A stretch of 64,000 nt of DNA from Leisingera sp. ANG1 (GCF_000203975.2 NZ_AFCF02000015.1:1-64000), one strand, 5' to 3'; positions 43,669-53,041 are shown, counted from the stretch's first letter. Numbers and translations: made by a program. The notes: generated by a model not told the origin, from the sequence alone.

Positions 43669-44367
43669 ATGACCAAGGTTGCTCTCTTCACCGCCGCGGG
43701 CAGCGGCATGGGCGCGGATGCCGCCCGCCACCTTCATTCGCAGGGCTATGAGGTCGCGATCCTGTCGTCCTCCGGCAAGGGCGAGGCGCTGGCGCAGGAG
43801 CTGGGCGGGGTGGGCCACACTGGCTCTAATTTGGAGCAATCCGATCTGCAGGCGCTGGTGGACAAGGCAATGGATCGCTGGGGGCGGATTGATGTGCTGG
43901 TCAACTCGGCCGGCCACGGGCCCAAGGGCGATATCCTGGAGATCAGCGACGACGACTGGCATCTGGGGATGGAATACTACCTGATGAACGTGATCCGCCC
44001 GGCGCGGCTGGTGGCGCCCATCATGGCGGCGCAGGGCAAGGGGTCGATCATCAACATCTCCACCTTTGCGGTGTTTGAGCCGGACCCGCTGTTCCCGACC
44101 TCCGGTGTGTTCCGGGCCGGGCTGGCGAGCTTTGCCAAGCTGTTTGCCGACAAGTTTGCAGGCCAGGGCGTGCGGATGAACAATGTGCTGCCGGGCTTTA
44201 TCGACAGCCTGCCGGAGACTGAAGACCGCAAGGCCCGCATTCCGATGGGGCGTTATGGCACTGCGCGCGAGGTGTCTGCGCTGGTGGCCTATCTGGCCTC
44301 GGATGATGCGGGTTATACCACCGGGCAGAACATTCGCGTGGACGGCGGTTTGACCCGCGCAATCTGA
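43669..44367 (+). CDS. Atypical short-chain dehydrogenase/reductase
   Basis: 232 aa from the ATG at 43669, 7 bp after AGGAG; the ATG at 43663 is too close. Rossmann motif TAAGSGMGADAARHLHS replaces the usual TGxxxGIG. VLVNSAGHG and INISTFAVF are as in classical SDRs, but the Tyr-x-x-x-Lys pair is not found: the aligned stretch is LFPTSGVFRAGLASF, with Ser and Arg in those places. C-terminal GYTTGQNIRVDGGL is normal. It may be a non-oxidoreductase member or use a different mechanism. Divergent LysR gene upstream. Confidence 0.83.
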   Translation: MTKVALFTAAGSGMGADAARHLHSQGYEVAILSSSGKGEALAQELGGVGHTGSNLEQSDLQALVDKAMDRWGRIDVLVNSAGHGPKGDILEISDDDWHLGMEYYLMNVIRPARLVAPIMAAQGKGSIINISTFAVFEPDPLFPTSGVFRAGLASFAKLFADKFAGQGVRMNNVLPGFIDSLPETEDRKARIPMGRYGTAREVSALVAYLASDDAGYTTGQNIRVDGGLTRAI

Positions 44368-44407
44368 GCCGGGCTGATTGGGAAGCAGGCCCAGCTGTCG
44401 GAAAACT

Positions 44408-44426
44408 CCTTGGTAGAGCCTGTTAT
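44408..44426 (+). repeat. AT-rich dispersed word, at the 3' end of the DMT gene
   Basis: CCTTGGTAGAGCCTGTTAT, containing the stop codon of the minus-strand transporter gene (TAA at 44423-44425). Confidence 0.45.
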
Positions 44427-45358
44427 CCGCCTTTTGGGTCGATCAGCGGCTTGGCCTTGCCGCGCCGCAGGCCCAGCCGGTGCTCGCGCCAGATCACCAG
44501 CACATTGCCGGCAATCACCAGTGCGGCGCCGGCCAGCATCACCAGCGTCGGCCATTCATCGAACCAGACGTAGCCGATCACGATGGCAAAGATCATCGAG
44601 GCATAGTCATAAGGCGCCAGCATCGAGGCGGGCGCAAAGCGGTAGGAGGAGGTGACCAGGATCTGTGCCACGCCGCCGACCAGCCCGGCGCTGACCAGCA
44701 GCGCGGCGGTCTGCGCATCCGGCATCACCCAGCCGAAAGGTGCCGTCAGCAGCGCCAGGGCCGAGGCGGTCAGCGAGAAGTAGAACACGATGGCCGCGGT
44801 ATGCTCCGACTGCACCATGCGGCGGATGTGAATCTGCACAAAGCCGCGGGCCACGGTGGCCCCGACCACCAGCAGCACCCCCAGCATGGCACCATCGCCC
44901 AGATCGCCGCCCAGGCGCGGCCAGATCATGATCAGAACGCCCAGAAGGCCGATGGCGACGGCGCTGATCCGCACCAGCCGGATGGTCTCGCCCAGAAACA
45001 GTGCCGCCAGGAGCAGCGTGAAGATCGGTGTGGCATAGCCGATGGCGGTGACCTCCGGCAGCGGCAGCAGCGCCAGCCCCATGAAGGTCATGCCCATCGC
45101 CGAGGTGCCGACCAGTCCGCGCCACACGTGAAACATCGGCTTTTTGGTGATCAGCCCGTGCCGCAGTTCTCCGCGCGCCGCCAGCCAGGCCACGATCACC
45201 GGAATGGCAAAGAAGGAGCGGAAGAACACGGCCTCGCCCGCGGGGACGGTTTCCGAGGTGGCCTTGATGATCCCGGACAATGCGGTGAACAGCGCAATGG
45301 CGGTCACTTTCAAGAGGACCGCCAGCACAGGCCGATGCGATGTTAAGGATTTTGCCAT
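44423..45358 (-). CDS. EamA-family (DMT) transporter
   Basis: 311 aa from the ATG at 45358. About ten helices in two EamA repeats, with FRSFFAIPVIVAWLAARGEL after the second helix and YRFAPASMLAPYDYASMIFA in the second repeat; basic C-terminus (RLGLRRGKAKPLIDPKGG). Exporter of unknown substrate. Divergent from matB across 94 bp; convergent with the SDR gene. Confidence 0.88.
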   Translation of the reverse strand: MAKSLTSHRPVLAVLLKVTAIALFTALSGIIKATSETVPAGEAVFFRSFFAIPVIVAWLAARGELRHGLITKKPMFHVWRGLVGTSAMGMTFMGLALLPLPEVTAIGYATPIFTLLLAALFLGETIRLVRISAVAIGLLGVLIMIWPRLGGDLGDGAMLGVLLVVGATVARGFVQIHIRRMVQSEHTAAIVFYFSLTASALALLTAPFGWVMPDAQTAALLVSAGLVGGVAQILVTSSYRFAPASMLAPYDYASMIFAIVIGYVWFDEWPTLVMLAGAALVIAGNVLVIWREHRLGLRRGKAKPLIDPKGG

Positions 45359-45452
45359 GGCGCGACCCTGCGCCCAAGCGCCGCAAAGATCAATGGCTTG
45401 ATTTTGGCTGGCCAAGCCGCGCAAATGGCGCCGCCAGATGAAGGAGCCGCCG

Positions 45453-46955
45453 ATGTATGACGCCAACCACTTGATCCGCCAGCTGCGCGAGTCCTCGCTG
45501 GGGCGCGAGGAGGATGTTTTTGCCCGGCTCCCGGAGGGCGGCACGGTCACCTTCGGCGCGCTGTTTGCCGGCGCGGAGCGGATGGCGGCAGCCTTGGCGG
45601 CCCAGGGGGTGCAGCCCGGCGACCGGGTGGCGGTGCAGGTCCAGAAAACCATCCAGGCGATTGAGCTGTACCTTGGCACGGTGATGGCGGGCGGCATCTT
45701 CCTGCCGCTCAACACCGCCTATACCGGGCCGGAAGTGGCTTATTTTGTGGGTGACGCCTCTCCGCGCGTGGTGGTCTGTGACCCAGCGAGGCTGGAAGAG
45801 ATCAGCGCCATTGCAGGCGCGGCGCAGGTACTGACACTGGATGCCGCCGGGCAGGGCAGCTTGCGGGATCTGGCGGACGGGCAGGGCGGCTTTGATCCTG
45901 TGGCCCGAAAGGCGGATGATCTTGCGGCGATCCTTTATACCTCCGGCACCACCGGGCGCTCCAAGGGTGCGATGCTGAGCCATGACAATTTGGCCTCCAA
46001 CTCGCTGACGCTGAGGGATTGCTGGCGGTTCACCAAGGACGACGTGCTGATCCATGCGCTGCCGATCTTCCACACACACGGGCTGTTTGTGGCAACCAAT
46101 GTGGCGCTGTTTGCCGGCGCCAAGGTGGTGTTTCTGCCGGGGTTCGATGCCGATGCCATTCTTAACGCGATGCCGGCGGCGACCGCGCTGATGGGGGTGC
46201 CGACCTTCTATACCCGGCTGCTGGCTGACGCGCGGCTGACCAAGGAACGCGCCGCCAAAATGCGGCTTTTCATCTCCGGCTCCGCACCCCTGCTGGTCGA
46301 TACCCACGAGCAATGGGAGGCCCGTACCGGGCACCGCATCCTGGAACGCTACGGGATGACTGAAACCAATATGAGCACGTCGAACCCCTATGACGGAGAG
46401 CGCCGGGCCGGCACTGTCGGCTTCCCGCTGCCGGGTGTTGAGGCGCGGGTGATGCGGGACGGGGCTGAGGTGCCGGCCGGAGAGATCGGCGTGCTGGAGG
46501 TGCGCGGGGCCAATGTGTTCCAGGGCTATTGGCAGATGCCGGAGAAAACGGCGGAGGAGCTGCAGCCGGATGGCTGGTTCATCACCGGCGACATGGCAAA
46601 GATCGACGCTGACGGTTATGTCACCATTGTCGGGCGCGAGAAGGATCTGATCATCACCGGCGGATTCAATGTCTATCCCAAGGAGGTGGAGAGCCTGATT
46701 GATGACCAGCCCGGCGTGCTGGAAAGCGCCGTCATTGGCGTGCCGCATCCCGACTTTGGCGAGGCAGTGGTGGCGGTGGTTGTGCCGGAAGGCAAGGGCA
46801 CCAGCGCTGAGGCGATCAAGGCGGCTCTGTCCGGGCATTTGGCCAAGTTCAAGCAGCCCAAGGAGATCATCCTGCTGGAGGCCTTGCCGCGCAACACCAT
46901 GGGCAAGGTGCAGAAGAAAGCCCTGCGCGAGGCATACGCAGGGCTGTTTGGTTAA
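45453..46955 (+). CDS. matB: Malonyl-CoA synthetase
   Basis: 500 aa from the ATG at 45453, 6 bp after AGGAG. AMP-forming ligase with ILYTSGTTGRSKGAMLSH (P-loop), ERYGMTETNMSTSNPYDGER (a hallmark of MatB) and GWFITGDMAKIDADGY. The C-terminal catalytic Lys lies in LPRNTMGKVQ. Activates malonate to malonyl-CoA. No matA decarboxylase is nearby, so it may salvage malonate for fatty acid or polyketide use. Confidence 0.92.
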   Translation: MYDANHLIRQLRESSLGREEDVFARLPEGGTVTFGALFAGAERMAAALAAQGVQPGDRVAVQVQKTIQAIELYLGTVMAGGIFLPLNTAYTGPEVAYFVGDASPRVVVCDPARLEEISAIAGAAQVLTLDAAGQGSLRDLADGQGGFDPVARKADDLAAILYTSGTTGRSKGAMLSHDNLASNSLTLRDCWRFTKDDVLIHALPIFHTHGLFVATNVALFAGAKVVFLPGFDADAILNAMPAATALMGVPTFYTRLLADARLTKERAAKMRLFISGSAPLLVDTHEQWEARTGHRILERYGMTETNMSTSNPYDGERRAGTVGFPLPGVEARVMRDGAEVPAGEIGVLEVRGANVFQGYWQMPEKTAEELQPDGWFITGDMAKIDADGYVTIVGREKDLIITGGFNVYPKEVESLIDDQPGVLESAVIGVPHPDFGEAVVAVVVPEGKGTSAEAIKAALSGHLAKFKQPKEIILLEALPRNTMGKVQKKALREAYAGLFG

Positions 46956-46965
46956 GCTCTGTTCC

Positions 46966-47008
46966 GTCCGGCCGAAAGGCCGGACTGCGCCCGCCAAGGC
47001 AGGCGCAG
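46966..47008. terminator. Tandem hairpins between convergent matB and the CDF transporter gene
   Basis: GTCCGGCC-GAAA-GGCCGGAC (GNRA loop) is followed by CTGCGCC-N10-GGCGCAG. Neither has a T tract, so they may mark 3' ends but are not classical terminators. Confidence 0.4.
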
Positions 47009-47018
47009 CCCTAAGCAC

Positions 47019-47657
47019 TTAGTGCGTGTGCGCTTCTGCGTGTGCCTCTTCCTCGCGCCACTCCCGCACCGCCTGGACCAGGATCTGGAAGGCAGAGCTC
47101 AGGAACAGGCCGCCCATGATGCCGGCCACGATGAGGTCCGGCCAGCCGGTGGCGGTGCCCCAGACCCCCAGGGCGGCAATCATCACCGCCACATTGCCGA
47201 TCGCATCATTGCGCGAGCAGAGCCAGACCGAGCGCACATTGGCGTCCCCGTCCTTGTAGCGCGCCAGCAGCATGACCGAGATCAGGTTGGCCGCCAGCGC
47301 CATGAAGCCGATAACCCCCATGATCTGCGCCTGCGGCACGCCGACGTAAAACACCTGGTACACTGTGGAGCCAAACACCCAGGCGCCCATCAGCAACAGG
47401 CTGATGCCCTTGCCCAGGGCCGCCAGCGCGCGGGTGCGCAGGGTGGCGCCGATCACCGCCAATGAGATGCCATAGGTCAGCGCGTCACCCAGAAAATCCA
47501 GCGCGTCCGCCTTCAGCGCCTGGCTGCCGGACATTTGGCCCGCGCCCATTTCCACCGCGAACATGCCGGCGTTGATGGCGATCACCAGCCAAAGCCTGCG
47601 TTTGTAGTCGTCCGACACCCCGTCGAACCTTGCGTTGTGATTGCAGCAGCCTGCCAT
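47019..47657 (-). CDS. Short CDF-family cation transporter
   Basis: 212 aa from the ATG at 47657. Six membrane helices with the metal-site motif in helix 2 (DALDFLGDALTYG) and helix 5 (SRNDAIGNVAVMIAA). An N-terminal Cys/His-rich head (MAGCCNHN) and a His-ending tail (EEEAHAEAHTH) are present, but the cytoplasmic ZT dimerisation domain of about 80 residues is missing, so it is a short CDF. Efflux of zinc, cadmium or similar metal. Divergent MerR gene and a MerR-type promoter tie it to metal control. Confidence 0.9.
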   Translation of the reverse strand: MAGCCNHNARFDGVSDDYKRRLWLVIAINAGMFAVEMGAGQMSGSQALKADALDFLGDALTYGISLAVIGATLRTRALAALGKGISLLLMGAWVFGSTVYQVFYVGVPQAQIMGVIGFMALAANLISVMLLARYKDGDANVRSVWLCSRNDAIGNVAVMIAALGVWGTATGWPDLIVAGIMGGLFLSSAFQILVQAVREWREEEAHAEAHTH

Positions 47658-47687
47658 TGCTCTTGTCCTCATTCCTGATTCGATATC

Positions 47688-47718
47688 AATGTAGGGCCTC
47701 TAGTCACTAGAGCATCAA
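47688..47718 (-). promoter_or_regulatory. MerR-type promoter with 19-bp spacer and operator dyad
   Basis: For the transporter, -35 TTGATG (47718-47713) and -10 TACATT (47693-47688) are 19 bp apart, longer than normal. The perfect dyad CTCTAGT-C-ACTAGAG (47698-47712) lies inside the spacer. This is the layout that MerR-family activators correct by twisting the DNA. Confidence 0.75.
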
Positions 47719-47730
47719 GAGGTCATTGCG

Positions 47731-48147
47731 ATGTTTTCCATCGGCCAGCTGTCCAAGGCCACCGGCGTCAAGGTGCCAACCATCCGCTATTATGAGGAAA
47801 TCGGCCTGCTGCCGCAGCCGGGCCGCAATGCAGGTAACCAGCGGCGCTACGGGCAGGACGGCATGGAGGCGCTGGGCTTCATCAGACATGCCCGCGACCT
47901 TGGGTTCTCGCTGGAGGACATCAAGGTGATGATGTCGATCGAGGGACAATTGGGAGAGGATTGCTCAGAGGTGCACCGCATCGCCGAGGCGCAGCTGAAT
48001 GCGGTGCGGGCGCGGATAACCAGGCTGGAGCGGCTGGCGGGGGAGCTGGAGCGCATCACCCATCTGTGCGGCCACGGTCAGGGCGGAGATTGCAAGGTGC
48101 TGTCGGCGCTGGGCGATCACGGGCAATGCGGCAGCGACCACGGCTGA
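47731..48147 (+). CDS. MerR-family metal-responsive regulator (ZntR/CadR-like)
   Basis: 138 aa. The winged-helix N-terminus (MFSIGQLSKATGVKVPTIRY) and dimerisation helix are standard. Metal ligands match the zinc/cadmium type: Cys in GEDCSEVH before the helix and CGHGQGGDC plus GQCGSDHG at the C-terminus. It should bind the dyad at 47698 and activate the divergent CDF gene when metal is present. Metal identity is inferred. Confidence 0.92.
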   Translation: MFSIGQLSKATGVKVPTIRYYEEIGLLPQPGRNAGNQRRYGQDGMEALGFIRHARDLGFSLEDIKVMMSIEGQLGEDCSEVHRIAEAQLNAVRARITRLERLAGELERITHLCGHGQGGDCKVLSALGDHGQCGSDHG

Positions 48148-48153
48148 GGAACG

Positions 48154-48190
48154 AAAAAGGCGAAGCCTGCATCTGCACGCTTCACCCTTG
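48154..48190 (-). terminator. Terminator of aroC
   Basis: On the minus strand a long stem with one mismatch and two wobbles, arms beginning AAGGGTGAAGC and ending GGCTTCGCC, then TTTTTCG. It lies just after the aroC stop. Confidence 0.7.
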
Positions 48191-48224
48191 AGAATGCGAA
48201 TTGGCGCTTATTAGAGCCTTACCT

Positions 48225-49325
48225 TCAGCCAATCCGGCCCTGGTTTTCGCCGATCTGGCCGCGATGCAGCAACAGGTGATCGAGGATCACGCAGGCCATC
48301 ATTGCCTCGGCCACCGGCACCGCGCGGATGCCGACACAGGGGTCGTGGCGGCCCTTGGTGATCACTTCGGTGGCGGAGCCGTCCTTGCGGATCGACTTGC
48401 GCGGGGTGAGGATTGACGAAGTGGGCTTCACTGCAAAGCGCACCACCACATCCTGCCCGGTGGAAATCCCGCCAAGGATGCCGCCGGCGTGGTTCGAGGA
48501 ATACTCCGGCCCGTTTTCACCCATGAAAATCTCATCGGCGTTTTCCGAGCCCTTGAGGCGCGCGGCATTCATGCCTTCGCCGATCTCGACGCCCTTCACG
48601 GCGTTGATCGACATCATCGCGGCGGCCAGATCGGTGTCCAGCTTGCCATAAACCGGCGCGCCGATGCCTGCGGGGACACCCCGGGCAACAACCTCAACCA
48701 CGGCGCCAACGGAATCATGCGCCTTGCGCAGGGCCTGCAGGTAGTCTTCCCATTCCTGCACTGCGCCAGCGTCGGGGATCCAGAAATCATTTTGTTCAAT
48801 CGCGTCCCAGTCAAAGCGGCTGCGGTCGATCTCCAGCTCGCCCATTTGGGTCATGTAGCCCTTGATCTCCAGCCCCGGCACCAGTGCCTTGATTGCTTCA
48901 CGTGCAACACCGCCTGCTGCTACCCGCGCCGCGGTCTCGCGCGCCGAGGAGCGGCCGCCGCCGCGGTAGTCGCGGTTGCCGTATTTCTGGAAATAGGTGA
49001 TGTCGGCGTGGCCCGGGCGGAAGGTCTGGGAAATCTCGCCGTAGTCCTTGGAGCGCTGGTCGGTGTTCTCGATCATCAGCTGGATCGGGGTGCCGGTGGA
49101 CATGCCGTCGAACACGCCGGAGAGGATCTTCACCGCGTCCGGCTCATTGCGCTGGGTGGTATTCTTGTTCTGGCCCGGGCGGCGCTTGTCCAGCCACTGC
49201 TGCAGCATTTCCGGCTCCAGCGGCACGTTCGGCGGGCAGCCGTCGACGGTGGCGCCTAGCGCGGGCCCGTGGCTCTCGCCCCAGGTGGTGACGCGGAAGA
49301 GGTGTCCAAAGCTGTTCATCGACAT
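48225..49325 (-). CDS. aroC: Chorismate synthase
   Basis: 366 aa from the ATG at 49325, with AGGAG 10 bp upstream. Signature blocks are [18 protein letters not shown] at the start, [20 protein letters not shown] and [15 protein letters not shown] in the middle, and [18 protein letters not shown] near the end. It converts EPSP to chorismate using reduced FMN, the last step of the shikimate pathway. Monocistronic, with its own terminator. Confidence 0.97.
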   Translation of the reverse strand: MSMNSFGHLFRVTTWGESHGPALGATVDGCPPNVPLEPEMLQQWLDKRRPGQNKNTTQRNEPDAVKILSGVFDGMSTGTPIQLMIENTDQRSKDYGEISQTFRPGHADITYFQKYGNRDYRGGGRSSARETAARVAAGGVAREAIKALVPGLEIKGYMTQMGELEIDRSRFDWDAIEQNDFWIPDAGAVQEWEDYLQALRKAHDSVGAVVEVVARGVPAGIGAPVYGKLDTDLAAAMMSINAVKGVEIGEGMNAARLKGSENADEIFMGENGPEYSSNHAGGILGGISTGQDVVVRFAVKPTSSILTPRKSIRKDGSATEVITKGRHDPCVGIRAVPVAEAMMACVILDHLLLHRGQIGENQGRIG

Positions 49326-49405
49326 GAGGCGCGGTCTCCTTTGCGGGACGTGCTTAGCGGGCAGGGGCCTGTGCCTCAAGCGGATTCCTCTGCGGCAAAG
49401 GGCAC

Positions 49406-49465
49406 AGGGGGCGCTGCCCCCGCCGCCTAGGGCGGCTCCCCCGGGATATTTTCCGCCAGAAGAAC
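49406..49465 (+). repeat. Dispersed intergenic hairpin element, copy D
   Basis: GGGGGCGCTGCCCCC, then GCCGCC-TAG-GGCGGC, then TCCCCCGGGATATTTTCCGC and CAGAAGAAC. Lies between aroC and the TPP riboswitch. Confidence 0.7.
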
Positions 49466-49561
49466 ATGGGATCGGCGCCGGCAGCGGTCCAGTTTGCCTG
49501 AAGCGTAGGTCCTGGCGGGGCTTTGGCTTGTCATTGCTGCGGCTGGGGCCTAATGTCCGCG

Positions 49562-49638
49562 CCACCTCGGGGTGCGCGCAAGCGCTGAGATGACACCCGT
49601 TGAACCTGAACCGGATCACACCGGCGGAGGGAAGGTAC
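49562..49638 (+). promoter_or_regulatory. TPP riboswitch (THI element)
   Basis: The conserved core is present: TCGGGGTGC, GCTGAGATGACACCC, then GAACCTGAACCGGATCACAC and CGGCGGAGGGAAGGT, with ACCT (49564) pairing with AGGT (49633) at the base. Placed 44 bp before the thiB start, it should repress thiBPQ when thiamine diphosphate is plentiful. Confidence 0.95.
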
Positions 49639-49681
49639 TGGACAGCCTCCACCCTTGCCCAAAGCCGCAAAGGAGGATGGC

Positions 49682-50659
49682 ATGAAACATCTTGCATTTG
49701 CAGCGGGACTGCTTGGCGCCTCGGCAGCCTTTGCCGAAACGCCCGAACTCACCGTTTATACCTATGACAGCTTTGTTTCCGACTGGGGCCCGGGCCCGGC
49801 AGTGGAAAAGGCGTTTGAGGAGGTTTGCGGCTGCGACCTGAAACTGGTTGGCGCAGGCGATGGCGCGGCGCTTTTGGCGCGGGTCAAGCTGGAGGGCGAA
49901 CGCTCGGACGCGGACGTGGTTCTGGGGCTGGATACCAACCTGACCGCGGCGGCCAAGGAAACCGGGTTGTTTGCAGAGCATTCCGTGAGCGCCGAGTTTG
50001 CGCTGCCGGTGGAATGGAACGACGCGACCTTTGTGCCGTATGACTGGGGCTACTTTGCCTTTGTCCACAACGCCGATGCCGCGGCGCCCGCGGATTTCAA
50101 GGCGCTGGCCGCCAGCGACACCAAGATCGTGATCCAGGACCCGCGCTCCTCGACACCGGGTCTGGGCCTGCTCTTGTGGGTGAAGGCCGCCTATGGCGAC
50201 GAGGCGCCGGAGATTTGGAAGGGCCTGTCTGACAACGTGGTCACCGTGACCAAGGGCTGGTCCGAGGCCTATGGCATGTTCCTGGAAGGGGAGGCCGACA
50301 TGGTGCTCTCCTACACCACTTCGCCCGCTTATCACCTGATTGCCGAGGAAGACGGCTCCAAGGCTGCCGCCGCTTTTGATGAGGGGCACTACATGCAGGT
50401 GGAAGTTGCGGCCAAGCTGGCAAACACCAACCAGCCGGAGCTGGCCGACCAGTTCCTGGCCTTCATGGTGTCGGATGCGTTCCAGTCGATCATTCCGACC
50501 ACCAACTGGATGTATCCGGCGGTGACCCCGGCGGCAGGCCTGCCGGAAGGATTCGGCACCCTGATCGCGCCTGAAAAATCGTTGCTGCTGAGCGAAACGG
50601 AAGCGGCAGAAGTGCGCGATGCGGCGCTGGGCGAATGGCTGGACGCGCTCAGCCAGTAA
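49682..50659 (+). CDS. thiB: Thiamine ABC transporter substrate-binding protein
   Basis: 325 aa from the ATG at 49682, 5 bp after AGGAGG. Signal peptide (first 18 residues, [18 protein letters not shown]), then the periplasmic thiamine-binding fold: [20 protein letters not shown] and [20 protein letters not shown]. Captures thiamine, its phosphate or diphosphate. The 3' end overlaps thiP by 25 bp. Confidence 0.95.
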   Translation: MKHLAFAAGLLGASAAFAETPELTVYTYDSFVSDWGPGPAVEKAFEEVCGCDLKLVGAGDGAALLARVKLEGERSDADVVLGLDTNLTAAAKETGLFAEHSVSAEFALPVEWNDATFVPYDWGYFAFVHNADAAAPADFKALAASDTKIVIQDPRSSTPGLGLLLWVKAAYGDEAPEIWKGLSDNVVTVTKGWSEAYGMFLEGEADMVLSYTTSPAYHLIAEEDGSKAAAAFDEGHYMQVEVAAKLANTNQPELADQFLAFMVSDAFQSIIPTTNWMYPAVTPAAGLPEGFGTLIAPEKSLLLSETEAAEVRDAALGEWLDALSQ

Positions 50660-52191
50660 GCGCCTTTCCCGGAAGCGCCGCTGCCCTGCTGGTGGCGGCG
50701 CTGATTCTGGGGACGCTGGGGGCTGTTGCCCTGCGGGCCGAGGCCGGCACCGGGTTCGGCGTTAGCGACTGGGCGGCGCTGCGGTTCACGCTGACCCAGG
50801 CGAGTCTGTCGGCGCTCTTGAGCGTCGGCCTTGCCATTCCCGTCGCCCGCGGGCTGGCGCGGCGGCGGTTCCCGGGGCGGACGCTGCTGATTGCACTGCT
50901 GGGCGCGCCCTTCATTCTTCCTGTAATTGTTGCGATCCTTGGTCTGTTGGCTGTCTTTGGCCGGGCCGGCTGGCTGAGCCAAGGGTTGATTTTCCTTGGG
51001 TTAGAGCCTGTTCAAATCTACGGGCTGCACGGGGTGGTGCTGGCGCATGTGTTCTTCAACCTGCCGCTGGCGACGCGTCTGATCCTGCAGGGCTGGCAGG
51101 AAATTCCTGCCGAGCGTTTCCGTCTGGCGGCGCAGCTGGATGCCGGGCCGCTGGCGATGTGGCGGCTGCTGGAAGGGCCGATGCTGCGGCGGGTGGCGCC
51201 GGGCGCGCTGGCGGTGGTGTTTGCCATTTGCCTGTCCAGCTTTGCGGTGGCGCTGACCTTGGGCGGCGGCCCGAGGGCGACGACCCTTGAGCTCGCCATC
51301 TATCAGGCGTTCCGCTTTGATTTCGACCTGGGCCGCGCGGCGCTTCTGTCGGGGCTGCAGCTGCTGCTGACCGGTGCCGCCGCGCTGGTGGCGTTGCGGG
51401 TGTCGGCGGGCGAAGGATTTGGGGCCGGGCTTGACCGGGCTGTGCAGCGCTGGGACGGGCAGGGGTTGCTGGCGCGCGGATTGGACGGGTTCTGGATTGT
51501 CTTGTCGGCGGCGTTTTTGCTGCTGCCGCTGGCGGCAATCGTGCTGGCGGGTCTGCCGGGGCTGGCTGCCTTGAAAGGCTCCGTTTGGCAGGCGGCGGGC
51601 AACTCGATTCTGGTTGCCGCGCTCAGCACCGTGATCCTGCTGATGCTGGCCCTGCCGATGGCCGCTGCGGCTGCCGCCGGGCGCAGCGGCATCGCCGAAC
51701 TTTCGGGTATCCTCGGCCTTGCGGCCTCGCCGCTGGTGATCGGCACCGGGTTGTTCATTCTGATCTATCCCATTGCGGACCCGTTTGCGCTGGCGCTGCC
51801 GGTGACGGCGCTGGTCAATGCGGTGATGGCGCTGCCTTTTGCCATGCGCATTCTGGTGCCGCGGGCGCGGGAGGTTCTGGGGCGCTATGGCCGGTTGTCG
51901 CTGTCGCTGGACATGCAGGGATGGGCGTTCGTGCGCCGGGTCTACCTGCCGCGGATGCGGGCACAGACAGGGTTTGCGGCCGGGCTAGCAGCGGCGCTGT
52001 CGATGGGCGACCTTGGTGTGGTGGCGCTGTTTGCCGATCCGGACTTTGCTACGCTGCCATTGCAGATCTACCGGCTGATGGGCGCTTACCGGATGGAGGC
52101 GGCGGCAGGTGCGGCGCTGCTCTTGCTGATGCTGTCGATGGGCGCATTCTGGATATTGGACCGCGGGGGACGCTGGCATGCTGAGGCTTGA
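50635..52191 (+). CDS. thiP: Thiamine ABC transporter permease
   Basis: 518 aa with about 12 membrane helices, two fused permease halves. Each half carries an EAA-type loop (QGWQEIPAERFRLAAQLDAG and MRILVPRAREVLGRYGRLSL). ATG at 50635 lies within thiB; another start could be slightly downstream. Forms the channel of ThiBPQ. Overlaps thiQ by 14 bp. Confidence 0.94.
   Translation: MAGRAQPVSAFPGSAAALLVAALILGTLGAVALRAEAGTGFGVSDWAALRFTLTQASLSALLSVGLAIPVARGLARRRFPGRTLLIALLGAPFILPVIVAILGLLAVFGRAGWLSQGLIFLGLEPVQIYGLHGVVLAHVFFNLPLATRLILQGWQEIPAERFRLAAQLDAGPLAMWRLLEGPMLRRVAPGALAVVFAICLSSFAVALTLGGGPRATTLELAIYQAFRFDFDLGRAALLSGLQLLLTGAAALVALRVSAGEGFGAGLDRAVQRWDGQGLLARGLDGFWIVLSAAFLLLPLAAIVLAGLPGLAALKGSVWQAAGNSILVAALSTVILLMLALPMAAAAAAGRSGIAELSGILGLAASPLVIGTGLFILIYPIADPFALALPVTALVNAVMALPFAMRILVPRAREVLGRYGRLSLSLDMQGWAFVRRVYLPRMRAQTGFAAGLAAALSMGDLGVVALFADPDFATLPLQIYRLMGAYRMEAAAGAALLLLMLSMGAFWILDRGGRWHAEA
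50994..51013 (+). repeat. AT-rich dispersed word, inside thiP
   Basis: CCTTGGGTTAGAGCCTGTTC, with one extra G compared with the copy at 44408. It encodes LGLEPV with a TTA codon. Confidence 0.4.
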
Positions 52192-52876
52192 GAATTGCCG
52201 GATCATGAACGGCGACTACGCGGTGGAGGCGGATCTGGAGATCGCGCCCGGCGCCTGCGTCGCGGTGATTGGCCCGTCCGGGGCCGGCAAGTCAACGCTG
52301 GTGGAGGCCGTGGCCGGTTTCCTGCCGGTGACCCGCGGGCGTATTTTGTGGAGGGGCGCCGACCTGACCCGCCAGGCGCCGGGCAAGCGGCCGGTGGCAA
52401 TGCTGTTTCAGGACGGCAACCTGTTCCCGCATCTGACCGTGGCGCAGAATGTGGCGCTGGGGCTGCATGCAAACCTGCGGCTGAGCGCGGCGGAGTGGCG
52501 CCAGGTTGAGGCCGCGCTGGCGCGGGTTGGCCTGGGCGGCATGGGCGCACGCAAGCCTGCGGCGCTGTCCGGCGGGCAGCAAAGCCGGGTGGCATTGGCG
52601 CGGGTACTGGTGCAGGGGCGGGACATTCTGCTGCTGGATGAGCCCTTTGCCGCGCTGGGCCCGGCGCTGAAGGCAGAGATGCTGGACCTGGTGGCGGAAC
52701 TGGCCCGCGAAAGCGGCGCCACGGTGCTGATGGTCAGCCATGATCCGAATGACGCCCGCCGGATCGCGGATCAGGTGGTGCTGGTGGCGGAGGGCAGGGC
52801 GCATGAGCCGCAGGCAACGGCGGAGCTGCTGAACAACCCGCCGCCGGCCTTGAAGGCTTATTTGGGATCTGCCTGA
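52178..52876 (+). CDS. thiQ: Thiamine ABC transporter ATP-binding protein
   Basis: 232 aa. Walker A VIGPSGAGKSTLVE, Q-loop MLFQDGNLFPHLT, signature LSGGQQSRVALARVL, Walker B ILLLDEPF and the switch His in VSHDPND. Drives thiamine uptake with ThiB and ThiP. Last gene of the operon. Confidence 0.96.
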   Translation: MLRLENCRIMNGDYAVEADLEIAPGACVAVIGPSGAGKSTLVEAVAGFLPVTRGRILWRGADLTRQAPGKRPVAMLFQDGNLFPHLTVAQNVALGLHANLRLSAAEWRQVEAALARVGLGGMGARKPAALSGGQQSRVALARVLVQGRDILLLDEPFAALGPALKAEMLDLVAELARESGATVLMVSHDPNDARRIADQVVLVAEGRAHEPQATAELLNNPPPALKAYLGSA

Positions 52877-53041
52877 CGCGCCGCCGGGAGCCGGTTTCGG
52901 AGGTGTGTAAGTGAAAAGGGGTTTCGCTGCGAAACCTCGTTTATAAACAAATGGTTAAACTGATTTTTTGGCCTTTTTGCCGGATGCCCGCCGCCGGTGC
53001 GGCGGGCTGGTGCAGGGGATAATGCACTGTAAGTGCTGCGT
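52877..53041. other. Gap between convergent thiQ and ribH, with two hairpins
   Basis: 165 bp, partly AT-rich. It contains GGTTTCG-CTG-CGAAACC at 52919-52936, a weak terminator candidate for thiQ followed by TCGTTTAT, and a GC hairpin at 52986-53008 (GCCCGCCGC / GCGGCGGGC). No gene seen. Confidence 0.45.

Noticed and set aside
44408..44426. tRNA fragment, because TTGGTAGAGC resembles a D arm
   Set aside because: There is no pairing acceptor, anticodon or T arm around it; it belongs to the dispersed AT-rich word family.
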